From a virus, in the IMG/VR virus record IMGVR_UViG_3300044673_000581, positions 1-26,058 of that record: a DNA stretch of 26,058 bases. One strand, 5' to 3'. Under the pieces are notes generated by a model that was given only the letters and a program-made list of their open reading frames with translations, ran no database searches and was not told where the DNA came from. The position numbers were made by a program, and so were the translations under genes. Positions 7,877-14,760 of this stretch are shown here, one piece after another (within the stretch, counting starts at the first letter, position 1; each line of letters starts with the position of its first letter).

Positions 7877-9595
7877 TTACATCCCCTCGGTGGTAGTCAG
7901 GGCCTCGAAAAAGCTGCCCCGCTTGCTGCCGACATTGGCTCTGGTGTTCATATCGTTACTTCGAGCGAACATGCGGCCGTTGCCGTCGATCTGCAGGTCG
8001 ATCTTGATTTCGTTTTTAGTCCCTGCAGATCTCTTGCCGCCGATGCCCATGACTTCGTATTCCGTGGAGTTATGGCCGAAGGTCTGGCCGGCCCAGCCGT
8101 TGCGCCGCTGGGCGTCGCTGATCACCTTGGCGACGATTGGCGCGGTGGCCAGGGCGGTCGGCAGGGCAAAAACGGACAGGCCGGCAACGGTGGCCGCGCC
8201 GCCGGGACCGGGAACAATGCCGGGCAGGCTGCCGCCGGCGGGCCAGTTGGTGACAAAGACCGGGGTGACGCCGGCGGCCGCTTCCAGGGCCTTGCCTTCG
8301 GCGACGCCGACGGCGGTGCTCCCCCCCTTGGCCAGCAGCCGGGAGGCCATGGCGCCGATGGCCTTGCCGCCGTAGCGGGCGGTGAGCAGTGTGCCGATCG
8401 CAATTGCTGCCCCGCCGCCGAGCATTTCCTTGCCGGAGAGGTCGAGGCCGCCATTCTTCTTGCTGTCCATGGTCCACTGGACCAGGTCGGCAAGCGTCTT
8501 GTTGATCGGCTGGGCAAAGCCGTCGGCGGCTTCGCGCAGGCTGGCCTTCAGGCGGCCGGACTGGTCGACGGCATTGGCGACGGCGTCGGGCAGATCCCGC
8601 TGCAGGGTGCCGGAAGCGGAACCGATCTTTTGGGTGAAGTCGCGGACCTTGTTCAGCGAGTCGCCGGAGAGGAGCGTCCTGATCCCCTTGATCGTGTCGA
8701 GATCGGCTTTGCCGAATGCCGCCTGGATGAAGGTGGCCCGCTGCTTGTCATTCTTGAGGGTGTCCCACTTCTTCTTCATGTCCGCGAGGACGGCGACCGG
8801 GTCGCGGCGGCTGCCGTCGCTGGCGAAGAACTGGACGCCGGTCCCTTTCTGGGCGGCGGCCATGTAGCGCAGGTTGGTGAAGACGCGCATGGTGGAGTCG
8901 GCCAGGGTGGCGAGCCGCTCCGGCTCGCGCTCGACCATGGACAGCGCTTCGATGAAGCCGAGGGTGCTGTCGAAGCCGAAGTTGGCGGATTTGGCGTTGA
9001 CGCCGACGCGGGCGAAGATGCCGGAGAGATTGTTCAGCTCGGCATTGCCCAGCCGGCCGGCGACGGTCATTTTGTCCAGCAGCTCCAGCGCCTTGCCCGG
9101 TTGCTCCAGGTCGATCTCGAAGGCGGTGGCGCCGACGGTGAGTCCGCCGGCGAGGACGCTCCCCTGGGCGCCGGTGACCGCCGAGGCGATGTTGATCCCC
9201 TTGGTGGACTCCAGGGCGGCCTTCCAGCTCTGTCCCGACTGGATCAGGTTGTCGAAGCCGTCCTTCAGCCCTTCCACCTGCTGGCCGGTATCTTTGGCCA
9301 TGAGGAAAAATTCGCGGCGGAGCCCCTTGACCATCGCGGCCCCTTCGCCGGCGGTCTGGCGGACCTGGGTGAGCCCCTTGTCCAGGTGCGCCGACTGGGA
9401 AAGCTGCTGGATGACGCCGATGGAAACGCCGATCCCGGCCAGCTTGCCCTGGAGCGAACCCATGGCCCCCTTGAGGGTGTCGAATTCGCGGCGGGCGCCC
9501 TGGGTAAAACGCGAGACGGCATTCTTCGATTCGCCCATCTCGCGCTTTAACCCGCTGGCATTGGCCAGTATTTGCAGGAACAGCTTCATGTCCAT
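7877..9595 (-). CDS. Phage tail tape measure protein
   Basis: The 572-aa protein fits a tape measure by position (between tail chaperones and N) and composition: helical N-terminal half with Gln/Lys/Ser-rich segments (MGESKNAVSRFTQGARRE), a TP901-type region with GLTQVRQTAGEGAAMVKGLRREF around 75-97, and a Gly/Ala-rich hydrophobic part around 400-500. Two in-frame ATGs lie six bases apart (9595, 9589). Neither has a clear ribosome site, which is unusual here; the leader directly upstream is occupied by the 9619-9683 repeat. Confidence 0.88.
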   Translation of the reverse strand: MDMKLFLQILANASGLKREMGESKNAVSRFTQGARREFDTLKGAMGSLQGKLAGIGVSIGVIQQLSQSAHLDKGLTQVRQTAGEGAAMVKGLRREFFLMAKDTGQQVEGLKDGFDNLIQSGQSWKAALESTKGINIASAVTGAQGSVLAGGLTVGATAFEIDLEQPGKALELLDKMTVAGRLGNAELNNLSGIFARVGVNAKSANFGFDSTLGFIEALSMVEREPERLATLADSTMRVFTNLRYMAAAQKGTGVQFFASDGSRRDPVAVLADMKKKWDTLKNDKQRATFIQAAFGKADLDTIKGIRTLLSGDSLNKVRDFTQKIGSASGTLQRDLPDAVANAVDQSGRLKASLREAADGFAQPINKTLADLVQWTMDSKKNGGLDLSGKEMLGGGAAIAIGTLLTARYGGKAIGAMASRLLAKGGSTAVGVAEGKALEAAAGVTPVFVTNWPAGGSLPGIVPGPGGAATVAGLSVFALPTALATAPIVAKVISDAQRRNGWAGQTFGHNSTEYEVMGIGGKRSAGTKNEIKIDLQIDGNGRMFARSNDMNTRANVGSKRGSFFEALTTTEGM

Positions 9596-9618
9596 TTTTA
9601 ACGTCCGTGTTAGAGGCC

Positions 9619-9683
9619 GGGATCGGGGATCAGGGATCGGTAAAGGCTTTCGGTTTTCCTGGTCCCCGGTCCCTGGTCCCGGC
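9619..9683. repeat. Palindromic heptad element, GGGATCG flavour
   Basis: On the plus strand the left arm is GGGATCG, GGGATCA, GGGATCG (9619-9639). A loop begins TAAAGGCTTT, and the right arm is CTGGTCC, CCGGTCC, CTGGTCC (9659-9679), an imperfect reverse complement of the left. The arms differ only by transitions. It fills the gap between the frameshifted chaperone stop (9686) and the tape-measure start. The loop closely matches that of the 10548-10625 element, although the arms use a different heptad. Confidence 0.85.
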
Positions 9684-9685
9684 TT

Positions 9686-9838
9686 TTATGGTTTTTTCTT
9701 TCCGCGGACCTTGTACTTCTTCGGTTTATCCGGATTGAGGATCTCGTTGTAGGCGATCAGGTAGGCGTCGCCTTCATCGATGGCCAGGGCTTCAATCTCG
9801 GCCTTGTTTAGCCCCAGCTTCAGGAGCGCCAGTTCCTT
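9686..9838 (-). CDS. Frameshift extension of the tail assembly chaperone (Mu gp42-like)
   Basis: A 50-codon frame with protein-like composition (KELALLKLGLNKAEIEALAI, then DEGDAYLIAYNEI and a Lys-rich end) overlaps the gp41 end in a different frame. It has no ribosome site of its own. Its only ATG (9895) would translate the overlap as a low-quality out-of-frame peptide. Tail chaperone pairs are commonly produced by programmed frameshifting, and Mu gp41/gp42 is a reported -2 case. A -2 slip at 9837-9841 would yield a product of about 159 aa. It lies directly before the tape measure, as expected. Confidence 0.72.
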   Translation of the reverse strand, partial: KELALLKLGLNKAEIEALAIDEGDAYLIAYNEILNPDKPKKYKVRGKKKP

Positions 9839-10163
9839 TTTCCGCTGCGGCTTGTGCCGCGCTTCGAAAGTTGGCCCGCTGGGTCTCCAGGGCATTAATC
9901 TTATTTATCAGCATAGCGGTATCAAGACCGGAGAGGTCAAGGACCATCTCCGGAGTGACCTTGGCAATACCTTTGACTTTGAGACGCTTGGCATATTTAC
10001 AGGCGTCGTAATAAACTTCATCTTCCAAGAGGCTGTTATCAATGTCCGGATCGTGAGCGACCTCCAGGGTGGTGCGGAAGGTCTGTTCCACCAGGGTGAA
10101 TTCAGTGCAGATCTTGCCGTCTTTGGAGATGATCCCTTCCGGGAAGGTGCCGGTCACTTGCAT
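9792..10163 (-). CDS. Tail assembly chaperone (Mu gp41 family)
   Basis: A 123-aa protein lying between the tail tube and the tape measure, which is the gp41 position. The text fits the family: VEQTFRTTLEVAHDPD in the N-terminal half, ACKYAKRLKVKGIAKVTPEMVLDLSGLD in the middle, and a low-complexity Ala/Gly tail (AAQAAAEKGTGAPEAGAK) after the slip site. It coats the tape measure during tube assembly. AGGAG stands 6 bases before the ATG, and the gene starts three bases after the tube stop. Confidence 0.88.
   Translation of the reverse strand: MQVTGTFPEGIISKDGKICTEFTLVEQTFRTTLEVAHDPDIDNSLLEDEVYYDACKYAKRLKVKGIAKVTPEMVLDLSGLDTAMLINKINALETQRANFRSAAQAAAEKGTGAPEAGAKQGRD
9836..9842 (-). other. Candidate -2 slippery site
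   Basis: The minus strand reads GAAAAAG. In the gp41 frame the codons are GAA AAA. If the AAA tRNA slips back two bases it still pairs perfectly with AAA, and the next codons are AAG GAA CTG, exactly the frame of the downstream chaperone ORF. A -1 slip would hit a stop within six codons, so only -2 (or +1) gives a useful product. Confidence 0.6.
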
Positions 10164-10166
10164 GGC

Positions 10167-10526
10167 TTACTCCTGGACCCGGCCGGCGGCGATAAACTTG
10201 ATGTCCTTGGTGGCTTCCTTGTCTCCGTCATACTTGACGGTGCCGATCTCGAGGACCGAGACGCCGGTAAAGGTGGTGCGGCTGCCGTTCTCGTAATCGA
10301 CAACAAAGGTGCCGTCCTGGACAGAGTCAAAATCAAACTCCGGCTTGTTCTTGGGGACCACGTAGCCGACGGTGAAGCCGAAGGCCGGGGTAACACCCAT
10401 GATGCCGGTTTTCTTCATCAGTTTGACGGCCTTGCGCAGGACGCGGGCGTCCTCCTCGAAGGTACTGAAGTCATCGAGGGCCTGGCCGTTGCATTCCAGT
10501 GAGACGGTTGAGACGTATTCATCCAT
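10167..10526 (-). CDS. Tail tube protein (Mu M, gp40)
   Basis: A 119-aa protein; Mu M is 118 aa. It begins MDEYVSTVSLECNGQALDDFSTFEEDAR, typical of tube proteins of Mu-like phages, and ends in a beta-rich domain with GSRTTFTGVSVLEIG. I used the ATG at 10526 because AAGGAG precedes it by 7 bases; the longer open frame upstream only translates the heptad repeat. It polymerises as the inner tube of the contractile tail under the sheath encoded just before it. Confidence 0.92.
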   Translation of the reverse strand: MDEYVSTVSLECNGQALDDFSTFEEDARVLRKAVKLMKKTGIMGVTPAFGFTVGYVVPKNKPEFDFDSVQDGTFVVDYENGSRTTFTGVSVLEIGTVKYDGDKEATKDIKFIAAGRVQE

Positions 10527-10547
10527 GGTTAAACTCCTTTTAAAGGC

Positions 10548-10625
10548 GGTGATTGGTGAGCGGTGAACGGTGAGCGGTAAAGGCTTTTGACCTTCCCGTT
10601 CACCGTTCACTGTTCACCGTTTACA
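10548..10625. repeat. Palindromic heptad element, GGTGAAC flavour
   Basis: Plus strand: GGTGATT, GGTGAGC, GGTGAAC, GGTGAGC (10548-10575), a loop starting GGTAAAGGCTTTTGACC, then GTTCACC, GTTCACT, GTTCACC, GTTTACA (10598-10625). The arms are imperfect reverse complements differing by transitions. It fills the gap between the sheath and tube genes. The last heptad contains the sheath stop codon (TAA at 10623-10621 on the minus strand), so the element abuts and slightly enters the coding region. Confidence 0.9.
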
Positions 10626-12045
10626 GTAAAAGATCGATGCGCCCGGCGAAGACGTGCAGGCCGTTGACCACATCGGCCGGTATCTTGGCGTTCAGTCGAT
10701 TCGGGTCCTGGAGATCACGCTCGACAAGCAGTCCGGGAAGATTGGCGGTCACTTCCTCGACGATCTCCAGGTCCTCGAGCTTTTTCAGGACGTCGATCAG
10801 CTCGCTGCGAACCTTTGCGGCGGTCTTACTGGAAAGTTTCTCCCTGGGGAAGCGGAGCGCGATCCGCTCGCGGATTGCCTTGCGGACGTAATCCAGGGTG
10901 CGGATGGTGGTGATGTCCAGGAGCGAGATATCGGCGACGTTGTTGGCGTCCTTCAGGTAGGTGGAGATGGCGCGAACGATCTGGACCTTTTCGCCGGGGC
11001 CGACTTCCAGGGGAGCGGCGCCGTTATTGAGGCAGCTTTCCTGCTCGGTGCGGGTGAGGCGCTGGGCGACCGGCGGCGCGGCGATCCCCTTCAGCTCGAG
11101 GGTATTGAGCGGCCGGGCCGGATCTTCCTCGCCGGCAAGGACGGCGGCAAAGGCGGCGGCGGTTTCAAATGGAATGCTCCTGGTGCCGCGCAGGTAGACG
11201 CCGACGACGCGGCCGGAGTTGATGGCCGTGGCGAGGGTGGTGGCGGTGGCCAGGGCGGTGTCGGTTGCGTAGACGCCGACGCCGGGGCGCTGTTCCATGG
11301 GGCCGGAATAGGTGTCCAGGTGCGTGGCAAGGGTGGCAATGTCCGCCTGGACGTTGAAGGCGGTGGCGATGACATGGTACTGCTCGCCGGCTACCGTTGC
11401 CAGGGCGGTGGCAATGGCCGGGTCGACGGTGCCGCCGGTGAGGGTCGCCGCGCCCAGGGCGCAGGTGGTTGTCTTTGCGGTCAGCTCATAGCTGATGTCG
11501 ATCTGGTTGGCGATGGTTCCCTTGTTGCGGGCAGTGAGGGTGACAACCGCGCCGGCGACGCCGGCGGTGACCGGCAGATCGGCATACTTGGCGATCTCGG
11601 CGTTAAGGTTGGCGGCGACGGTGGCGGCGGCATCGGCATTGGCAATGGCGATCTCCACCAGGCGGTTGCCGATCCAGAGTTTGAGGGAGCCGGCGGAGCT
11701 GGCCACGTTGGCGATGGTGACCGTGGCGGTGGCGGCAGCGCCGGCGCCGTCATCCAGGGCAACCACGGACAGATCCAGGTAGGGATTGGCGGTGATGGCG
11801 GCCCGCACCATCAGGTGGGCGATGGAGCCGGAGCCGAAGTAGAGGGCGGCGTCGGCGTCGCTGAATACCTGGGTCGGGACCAGGGCGGCTACCGTGCCGG
11901 CGGCCAGGCGCTGGCCGATGATCAGCATCCGCTGCAGATTGGCCGGCAGGGTGCGGACGGACAGCTTGGTATTGAATTCGACATACTTGCCCGGCTTACG
12001 GATGCTGCTGGGGATCTGGTCAAAGCTGATGTTCTTGGATGCCAT
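10621..12045 (-). CDS. Contractile tail sheath protein (Mu L, gp39)
   Basis: A 474-aa sheath protein (Mu L is 495 aa). It has FDQIPSSIRKPGKYVEFN at the N-terminus, the QVFSDADAALYFGSGSIAHLMVRA segment around 60-83, an Ala/Thr-rich middle, and a conserved C-terminal domain with YVRKAIRERIALRFPREKL (about 385-403) and DLEIVEEVTANLPGLLVERD. This is the outer contractile tube. It starts in a TAATG overlap with the gp38-like gene, with GGAGG upstream. The Ala/Thr-rich middle has strong GC3 bias, which creates a long spurious open frame on the other strand. Confidence 0.95.
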   Translation of the reverse strand: MASKNISFDQIPSSIRKPGKYVEFNTKLSVRTLPANLQRMLIIGQRLAAGTVAALVPTQVFSDADAALYFGSGSIAHLMVRAAITANPYLDLSVVALDDGAGAAATATVTIANVASSAGSLKLWIGNRLVEIAIANADAAATVAANLNAEIAKYADLPVTAGVAGAVVTLTARNKGTIANQIDISYELTAKTTTCALGAATLTGGTVDPAIATALATVAGEQYHVIATAFNVQADIATLATHLDTYSGPMEQRPGVGVYATDTALATATTLATAINSGRVVGVYLRGTRSIPFETAAAFAAVLAGEEDPARPLNTLELKGIAAPPVAQRLTRTEQESCLNNGAAPLEVGPGEKVQIVRAISTYLKDANNVADISLLDITTIRTLDYVRKAIRERIALRFPREKLSSKTAAKVRSELIDVLKKLEDLEIVEEVTANLPGLLVERDLQDPNRLNAKIPADVVNGLHVFAGRIDLLL

Positions 12046-12221
12046 TACTGGTCACCTCCTGTTTTTTGTTTGCCGAGCGTGGCGGTGATCAGGGACCCGT
12101 CATCCAGAAGCCGGCGGTAATAGGTCGTGTCCGGAACGTCGACCGGGTCGGAGTCGGTGATGTAAGCCCTGGGGTTTGTTTCCATGGGGCACTGGGTGCC
12201 GGGGGTTGATTTTACGAGCAT
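12045..12221 (-). CDS. Small Mu gp38-like protein (DUF2635 type)
   Basis: A 58-aa protein starting MLVKSTPGTQCPMET and ending GDQ, with TTYYRRLLDDGSL at residues 32-44. This matches the short proteins that lie between gp37 and the sheath in Mu-like phages, where a (S/T)xYWRRRLxDGxL segment is typical. Strong AAGGAGG stands 6 bases before the ATG. Its stop overlaps the sheath start (TAATG), so sheath translation is probably coupled to it. Function in the virion is unknown. Confidence 0.8.
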   Translation of the reverse strand: MLVKSTPGTQCPMETNPRAYITDSDPVDVPDTTYYRRLLDDGSLITATLGKQKTGGDQ

Positions 12222-12243
12222 GTGAAGCCTCCTTTATGAATCC

Positions 12244-12257
12244 GTGAACGGTTAAAG
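12244..12257. repeat. Degenerate heptad pair (GTGAACG, GTTAAAG)
   Basis: One GTGAACG copy is followed by GTTAAAG between the gp37-like and gp38-like genes. The second unit contains the stop codon of the gp37-like gene. It looks like a remnant of the repeats at 10548, 12774 and 13249. Confidence 0.5.
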
Positions 12258-12764
12258 AGCAACAACATCGGCGGCATCGGCTACTGCGTCGGCCGGGTCC
12301 TGGAGGTAGTAGGTCAAGCCGACGGTGAGCAGGTCGGTGACCGCTTCATCGTCCTGTTTGTCTATGTAAAATGCGGTGGTGAATTCGAGCAGGTACTCGA
12401 TCACCCCGGCCGTGTATTTTTCTTCGTTGGTGACATCTTTAAAACTCTTCGGCTGCAGGGACTTGATTTCCAGGCCGAGCTTCTGGCCGACCAGCAGGAG
12501 AATGATTCCCTTGACCAGCGGGTTGATCCCCTTGCGGCGGGCTTCCTCTGACTGCATGTTCTTGAACTTGACCAGAACGGAGACGGTGCAGTCCTGGCGC
12601 CAGCTGACTTTCGATACCTGGCTGAACGTCCCCTCGAGGACGGCGACGGCGACGGCGTTGGCGGTGAGCAGTTGCCGGGCGTCCTTTTGCGCGGCGCTGC
12701 TGGTGATGGCGGCGACCTTGTTGGTGATCTCGGCGAGTACTGCTGTTTCGATGGCGGTCAGCAT
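12252..12764 (-). CDS. Mu gp37-like tail protein
   Basis: The 170-aa protein follows the gp36-like gene and precedes gp38/sheath, as gp37 does in Mu. The alternating pattern LTAIETAVLAEITNK, then WRQDCTVSVLVKFKNMQSEEARRKGINPLVKGII and a C-terminal TAGVIEYLLEFTTAFYI strand fits this family, in which the terminal strand region resembles tail terminator/completion proteins. The leader carrying its ribosome site (GGGG about 6 bases before ATG) directly abuts a heptad repeat. Confidence 0.85.
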   Translation of the reverse strand: MLTAIETAVLAEITNKVAAITSSAAQKDARQLLTANAVAVAVLEGTFSQVSKVSWRQDCTVSVLVKFKNMQSEEARRKGINPLVKGIILLLVGQKLGLEIKSLQPKSFKDVTNEEKYTAGVIEYLLEFTTAFYIDKQDDEAVTDLLTVGLTYYLQDPADAVADAADVVAL

Positions 12765-12773
12765 GTGAACCCC

Positions 12774-12801
12774 GGTGAACGGTGAACGGTGAACGGTGAA
12801 A
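12774..12801. repeat. Heptad tandem repeat, GGTGAAC x3-4
   Basis: Plus strand GGTGAAC is repeated three times, followed by GGTGAAA, after a split GTGAACC copy, in the gap between gp36-like and gp37-like genes. Unlike 10548-10625, only one arm is present, so it looks like a half element. Confidence 0.85.
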
Positions 12802-12810
12802 AAGTCATAG

Positions 12811-13236
12811 TCAAAGGCCCTTCATCGAGGTGCGGCTGAAGAGCCGATCGGCGCTGGTGATTTCCGGGCTTTGCTGCGGTTGCACCGGGGTGGTGGCGGC
12901 TACCTCGCCGAGCTTGACGGCGCCCTTGGAGATATCGGCCAGGAGCTTGATGGCATTGCTGCGGTTCTTGTCCCGCACGTCGGGCATGGTCTCGACCCGG
13001 CGGGCATAGAGGTTGTAGATGGCCAGGTCCATGGCCAGCGGCTTGATGATCGCCGGGGCGACGACAAAGGGGACCACGTAGCGGCCGCTGCAGTAGCCAT
13101 CAATGAGGGCGTCGGCATTGGCGATGGCGTCGTTGACCTTGGCTTCGTCGATGACGCCCTGGTTGTCGTCGTCGGTGAGCTGGACGATGACTTCCTCGGG
13201 GATCTGTTGCTTGATGTCGTCGATGGTGCAGTACAT
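12811..13236 (-). CDS. Mu gp36-like protein (DUF1320), head-tail connector type
   Basis: A 141-aa protein with the DUF1320 pattern: YCTIDDIKQQIPEEVIVQLTDD at the start, ANADALIDGYCSGRYVVPF around 39-57, and LAMDLAIYNLYARR around 67-80. Members resemble adaptor proteins at the head-tail joint. GAGGT precedes the ATG. It is the first gene after the terminator at 13277-13307, so its transcription needs read-through or a promoter I cannot identify. Confidence 0.9.
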   Translation of the reverse strand: MYCTIDDIKQQIPEEVIVQLTDDDNQGVIDEAKVNDAIANADALIDGYCSGRYVVPFVVAPAIIKPLAMDLAIYNLYARRVETMPDVRDKNRSNAIKLLADISKGAVKLGEVAATTPVQPQQSPEITSADRLFSRTSMKGL

Positions 13237-13248
13237 TTAGAACCTCGT

Positions 13249-13276
13249 GAACGGTGAACGGTGAACAGTGAACGGT
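13249..13276. repeat. Heptad tandem repeat, GTGAACG x4
   Basis: GTGAACG, GTGAACG, GTGAACA, GTGAACG on the plus strand, running straight into the terminator hairpin. It lies between the gp35-like stop and the gp36-like start and ends about 10 bases before the gp36 ATG. Confidence 0.88.
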
Positions 13277-13307
13277 AAAAAAGGGGCGGGGTTGCCGCCC
13301 CTTTTTT
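13277..13307. terminator. Strong bidirectional rho-independent terminator
   Basis: A perfect 13-bp stem (AAAAAAGGGGCGG with CCGCCCCTTTTTT) and a GGTTG loop. A T-run follows the GC-rich stem on both strands. It begins seven bases after the gp35-like stop codon. Its place inside the late gene row suggests that head and tail genes are transcribed at different levels or that an antiterminator operates. Confidence 0.88.
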
Positions 13308-13314
13308 GTGGTGC

Positions 13315-13626
13315 TTACTCCGGAGCTGCCAGTTCCTGGCGGCGTTTGGCGGCGGCGTCTATGACTCCCTTGCGGGTATCATTGGCGACGATTGTTTCCA
13401 GTGCCTCCAGGGTTGCGGCAGCCAGGATCAGCTCGACGGTTTTGGCGACATTGAGCACTTCGTCCTTGGTACTGCCGGCAACAAGCTCAACGACCAGCAT
13501 CGGCTCTTTCTTCAATACTTCCAACTCAGCAGGGGTGAATTTGTTGTCCGGGTATTCGGTGGCGGCGGCGGGGTGACTGATGCCGCCCCGGCGGAAGCCG
13601 TCTTTTTTAGCGGTGATACGGATCAT
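13315..13626 (-). CDS. Mu gp35-like protein (HI1506-related)
   Basis: A 103-aa protein beginning MIRITAKKDGFRRGGISHP, followed by EYPDNKFTPAELEVLKKEPMLVVE, the pattern of the HI1506-related small proteins found directly after the major head gene in Mu-like phages. The C-terminal half is helical. Perfect AAGGAGG lies 7 bases before the ATG. Likely a minor head-associated protein, but its role is not established. Confidence 0.85.
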   Translation of the reverse strand: MIRITAKKDGFRRGGISHPAAATEYPDNKFTPAELEVLKKEPMLVVELVAGSTKDEVLNVAKTVELILAAATLEALETIVANDTRKGVIDAAAKRRQELAAPE

Positions 13627-13653
13627 GACAGATCCTCCTTAATAAAAGATGGG

Positions 13654-13672
13654 GGCGGGGACTGGCCCCGCC
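13654..13672 (-). terminator. Hairpin after the major capsid gene
   Basis: A perfect 7-bp stem (GGCGGGG/CCCCGCC) with a 5-base loop, about 10 bases after the capsid stop codon. On the minus strand it is followed by ATCTTTTATT, a weak U-tract. It could be a partial terminator or a 3' stabiliser that lets capsid mRNA accumulate above the downstream genes. Confidence 0.6.
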
Positions 13673-13682
13673 GTTAATCAAT

Positions 13683-14729
13683 TTACGCCACTGACCCGTC
13701 GCTGCCGTAGACCAGTTGCCAGAAGCCGTAGCCGCCGGCACAGCGTGCCTCGGCGCCGAACTTGAACTTTTTCCGGCTGAAGACATCGTCGGCCTGGGGG
13801 TCGATCTGCTGGACAAAGACCGGCTTCTTGCGCTCCTGGTAGATGAACGGCTTGACCGGCTTGGTGGTGTCGAGGAGGAAGTAGGCGTCGTCGCTGGTCA
13901 GACGGGCTTCGCAGACCACGGTCATGGTCCCCTTGTAGGGGTTGGGCTTGCCGTCTTCCAGCTTGTCATTCATCATCAGGACATTGGCGATGTCCTCTAG
14001 GGCGGGCGGCACCAGCAGGATGTTGGGGGTGATGTTGAGCGGCCGGCCGTCATCGTCCTTGAATTTCTTCATGGCGGTGCGGGCTGCGCCGAGGGAAGCG
14101 ATCGCCGCGGCCTGGGTGGCGGCGGACAGCTTCTTGGTCCCCTTGTTGCTGACGCTGGCGCCGGCGACGGAATGATCGGTGTCGCACATGTACTGGCCGT
14201 CGTAACAGAGGTTAGTGAAGACTCCGTTAACCAGGTCGGCGACGATCTCGTCGGGGAGCTGCTTGGCGGAGAAGCCGGCGCCTTGAGCCTGGGGTGCGTA
14301 GATGCCCAGCTCGTCGTCGTCGATATCGTTGCGGTCGACTTCCACCGTCGCCTCGAAGTCGTCGTTGGTAATGGTGTAGTTGAACGCGGCCAGTGCTTTG
14401 ATGGTCTTTTCATCGACCCACTTGCGCATGCGGGGGAAGTTTGCCAGCCATTTATAGTCGTTGGTCTTCGAGGTTGACGGGACCAGCATGGCCACTTTCT
14501 GCCAGAACGTGGGGGCGGCCTCGAATGCCTTATTAAAGATAGTCTTCAGGTTAATAAAGACGTTTGCCAGATTGGCGCTGTTAACGATCATGCCGCCGAT
14601 GCCGAAGAATGCCAGGTGGTGGCCGCTGCTGCCGCCAGCCAGGGCGTAGGCTGCGCCGGCCGGATAGAGCAGCACTGACAGGACAAACAGCCCGATCAAT
14701 ACGAAGAAAGTGGAAAAGTGTTTATGCAT
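13683..14729 (-). CDS. Major head (capsid) protein (Mu T, gp34) with hydrophobic leader
   Basis: The 348-aa frame contains a normal gpT protein from residue 47 onward (MIVNSANLANVFINLKTIFNKAFE, 302 aa; Mu T is 305 aa), with the family's WLANFPRMRKWVDEKTIKAL and a C-terminal GAEARCAGGYGFWQLVYGSDG. Upstream and in frame lies a 46-residue segment that looks like a signal peptide: HKH, a hydrophobic stretch at 8-21, AGAAYALA at 24-31 with signal-peptidase-like sites. The best ribosome site by far (AAGGAGG, 8 bases) belongs to the ATG at 14729; the canonical ATG at 14591 has none. Either the capsid protein carries a removable leader or an internal start is used. Confidence 0.93.
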   Translation of the reverse strand: MHKHFSTFFVLIGLFVLSVLLYPAGAAYALAGGSSGHHLAFFGIGGMIVNSANLANVFINLKTIFNKAFEAAPTFWQKVAMLVPSTSKTNDYKWLANFPRMRKWVDEKTIKALAAFNYTITNDDFEATVEVDRNDIDDDELGIYAPQAQGAGFSAKQLPDEIVADLVNGVFTNLCYDGQYMCDTDHSVAGASVSNKGTKKLSAATQAAAIASLGAARTAMKKFKDDDGRPLNITPNILLVPPALEDIANVLMMNDKLEDGKPNPYKGTMTVVCEARLTSDDAYFLLDTTKPVKPFIYQERKKPVFVQQIDPQADDVFSRKKFKFGAEARCAGGYGFWQLVYGSDGSVA

Positions 14730-14760
14730 GGTTAAAGCCTCCTTGAAATGGTGGTTAAAG

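Noticed and set aside
8203-8216. GGGACCG-like stretch in the tape-measure gene
   Set aside because: Only about one heptad copy; too short to call a repeat in this GC-rich sequence.
6656-9550. A 964-codon open frame on the plus strand
   Set aside because: It is antisense to the clear N and tape-measure genes and is Gly/Val/Asp-rich with no family resemblance. It reflects strong GC3 bias of the true genes.
10654-12120. A 488-codon plus-strand open frame
   Set aside because: Antisense shadow of the sheath gene; almost entirely Gly/Asp/Ala low complexity.
12774-13276. Possible CRISPR array from repeated GTGAACG units
   Set aside because: Units are 7 bases with no spacers; they are tandem heptads, not repeats separated by unique spacers.
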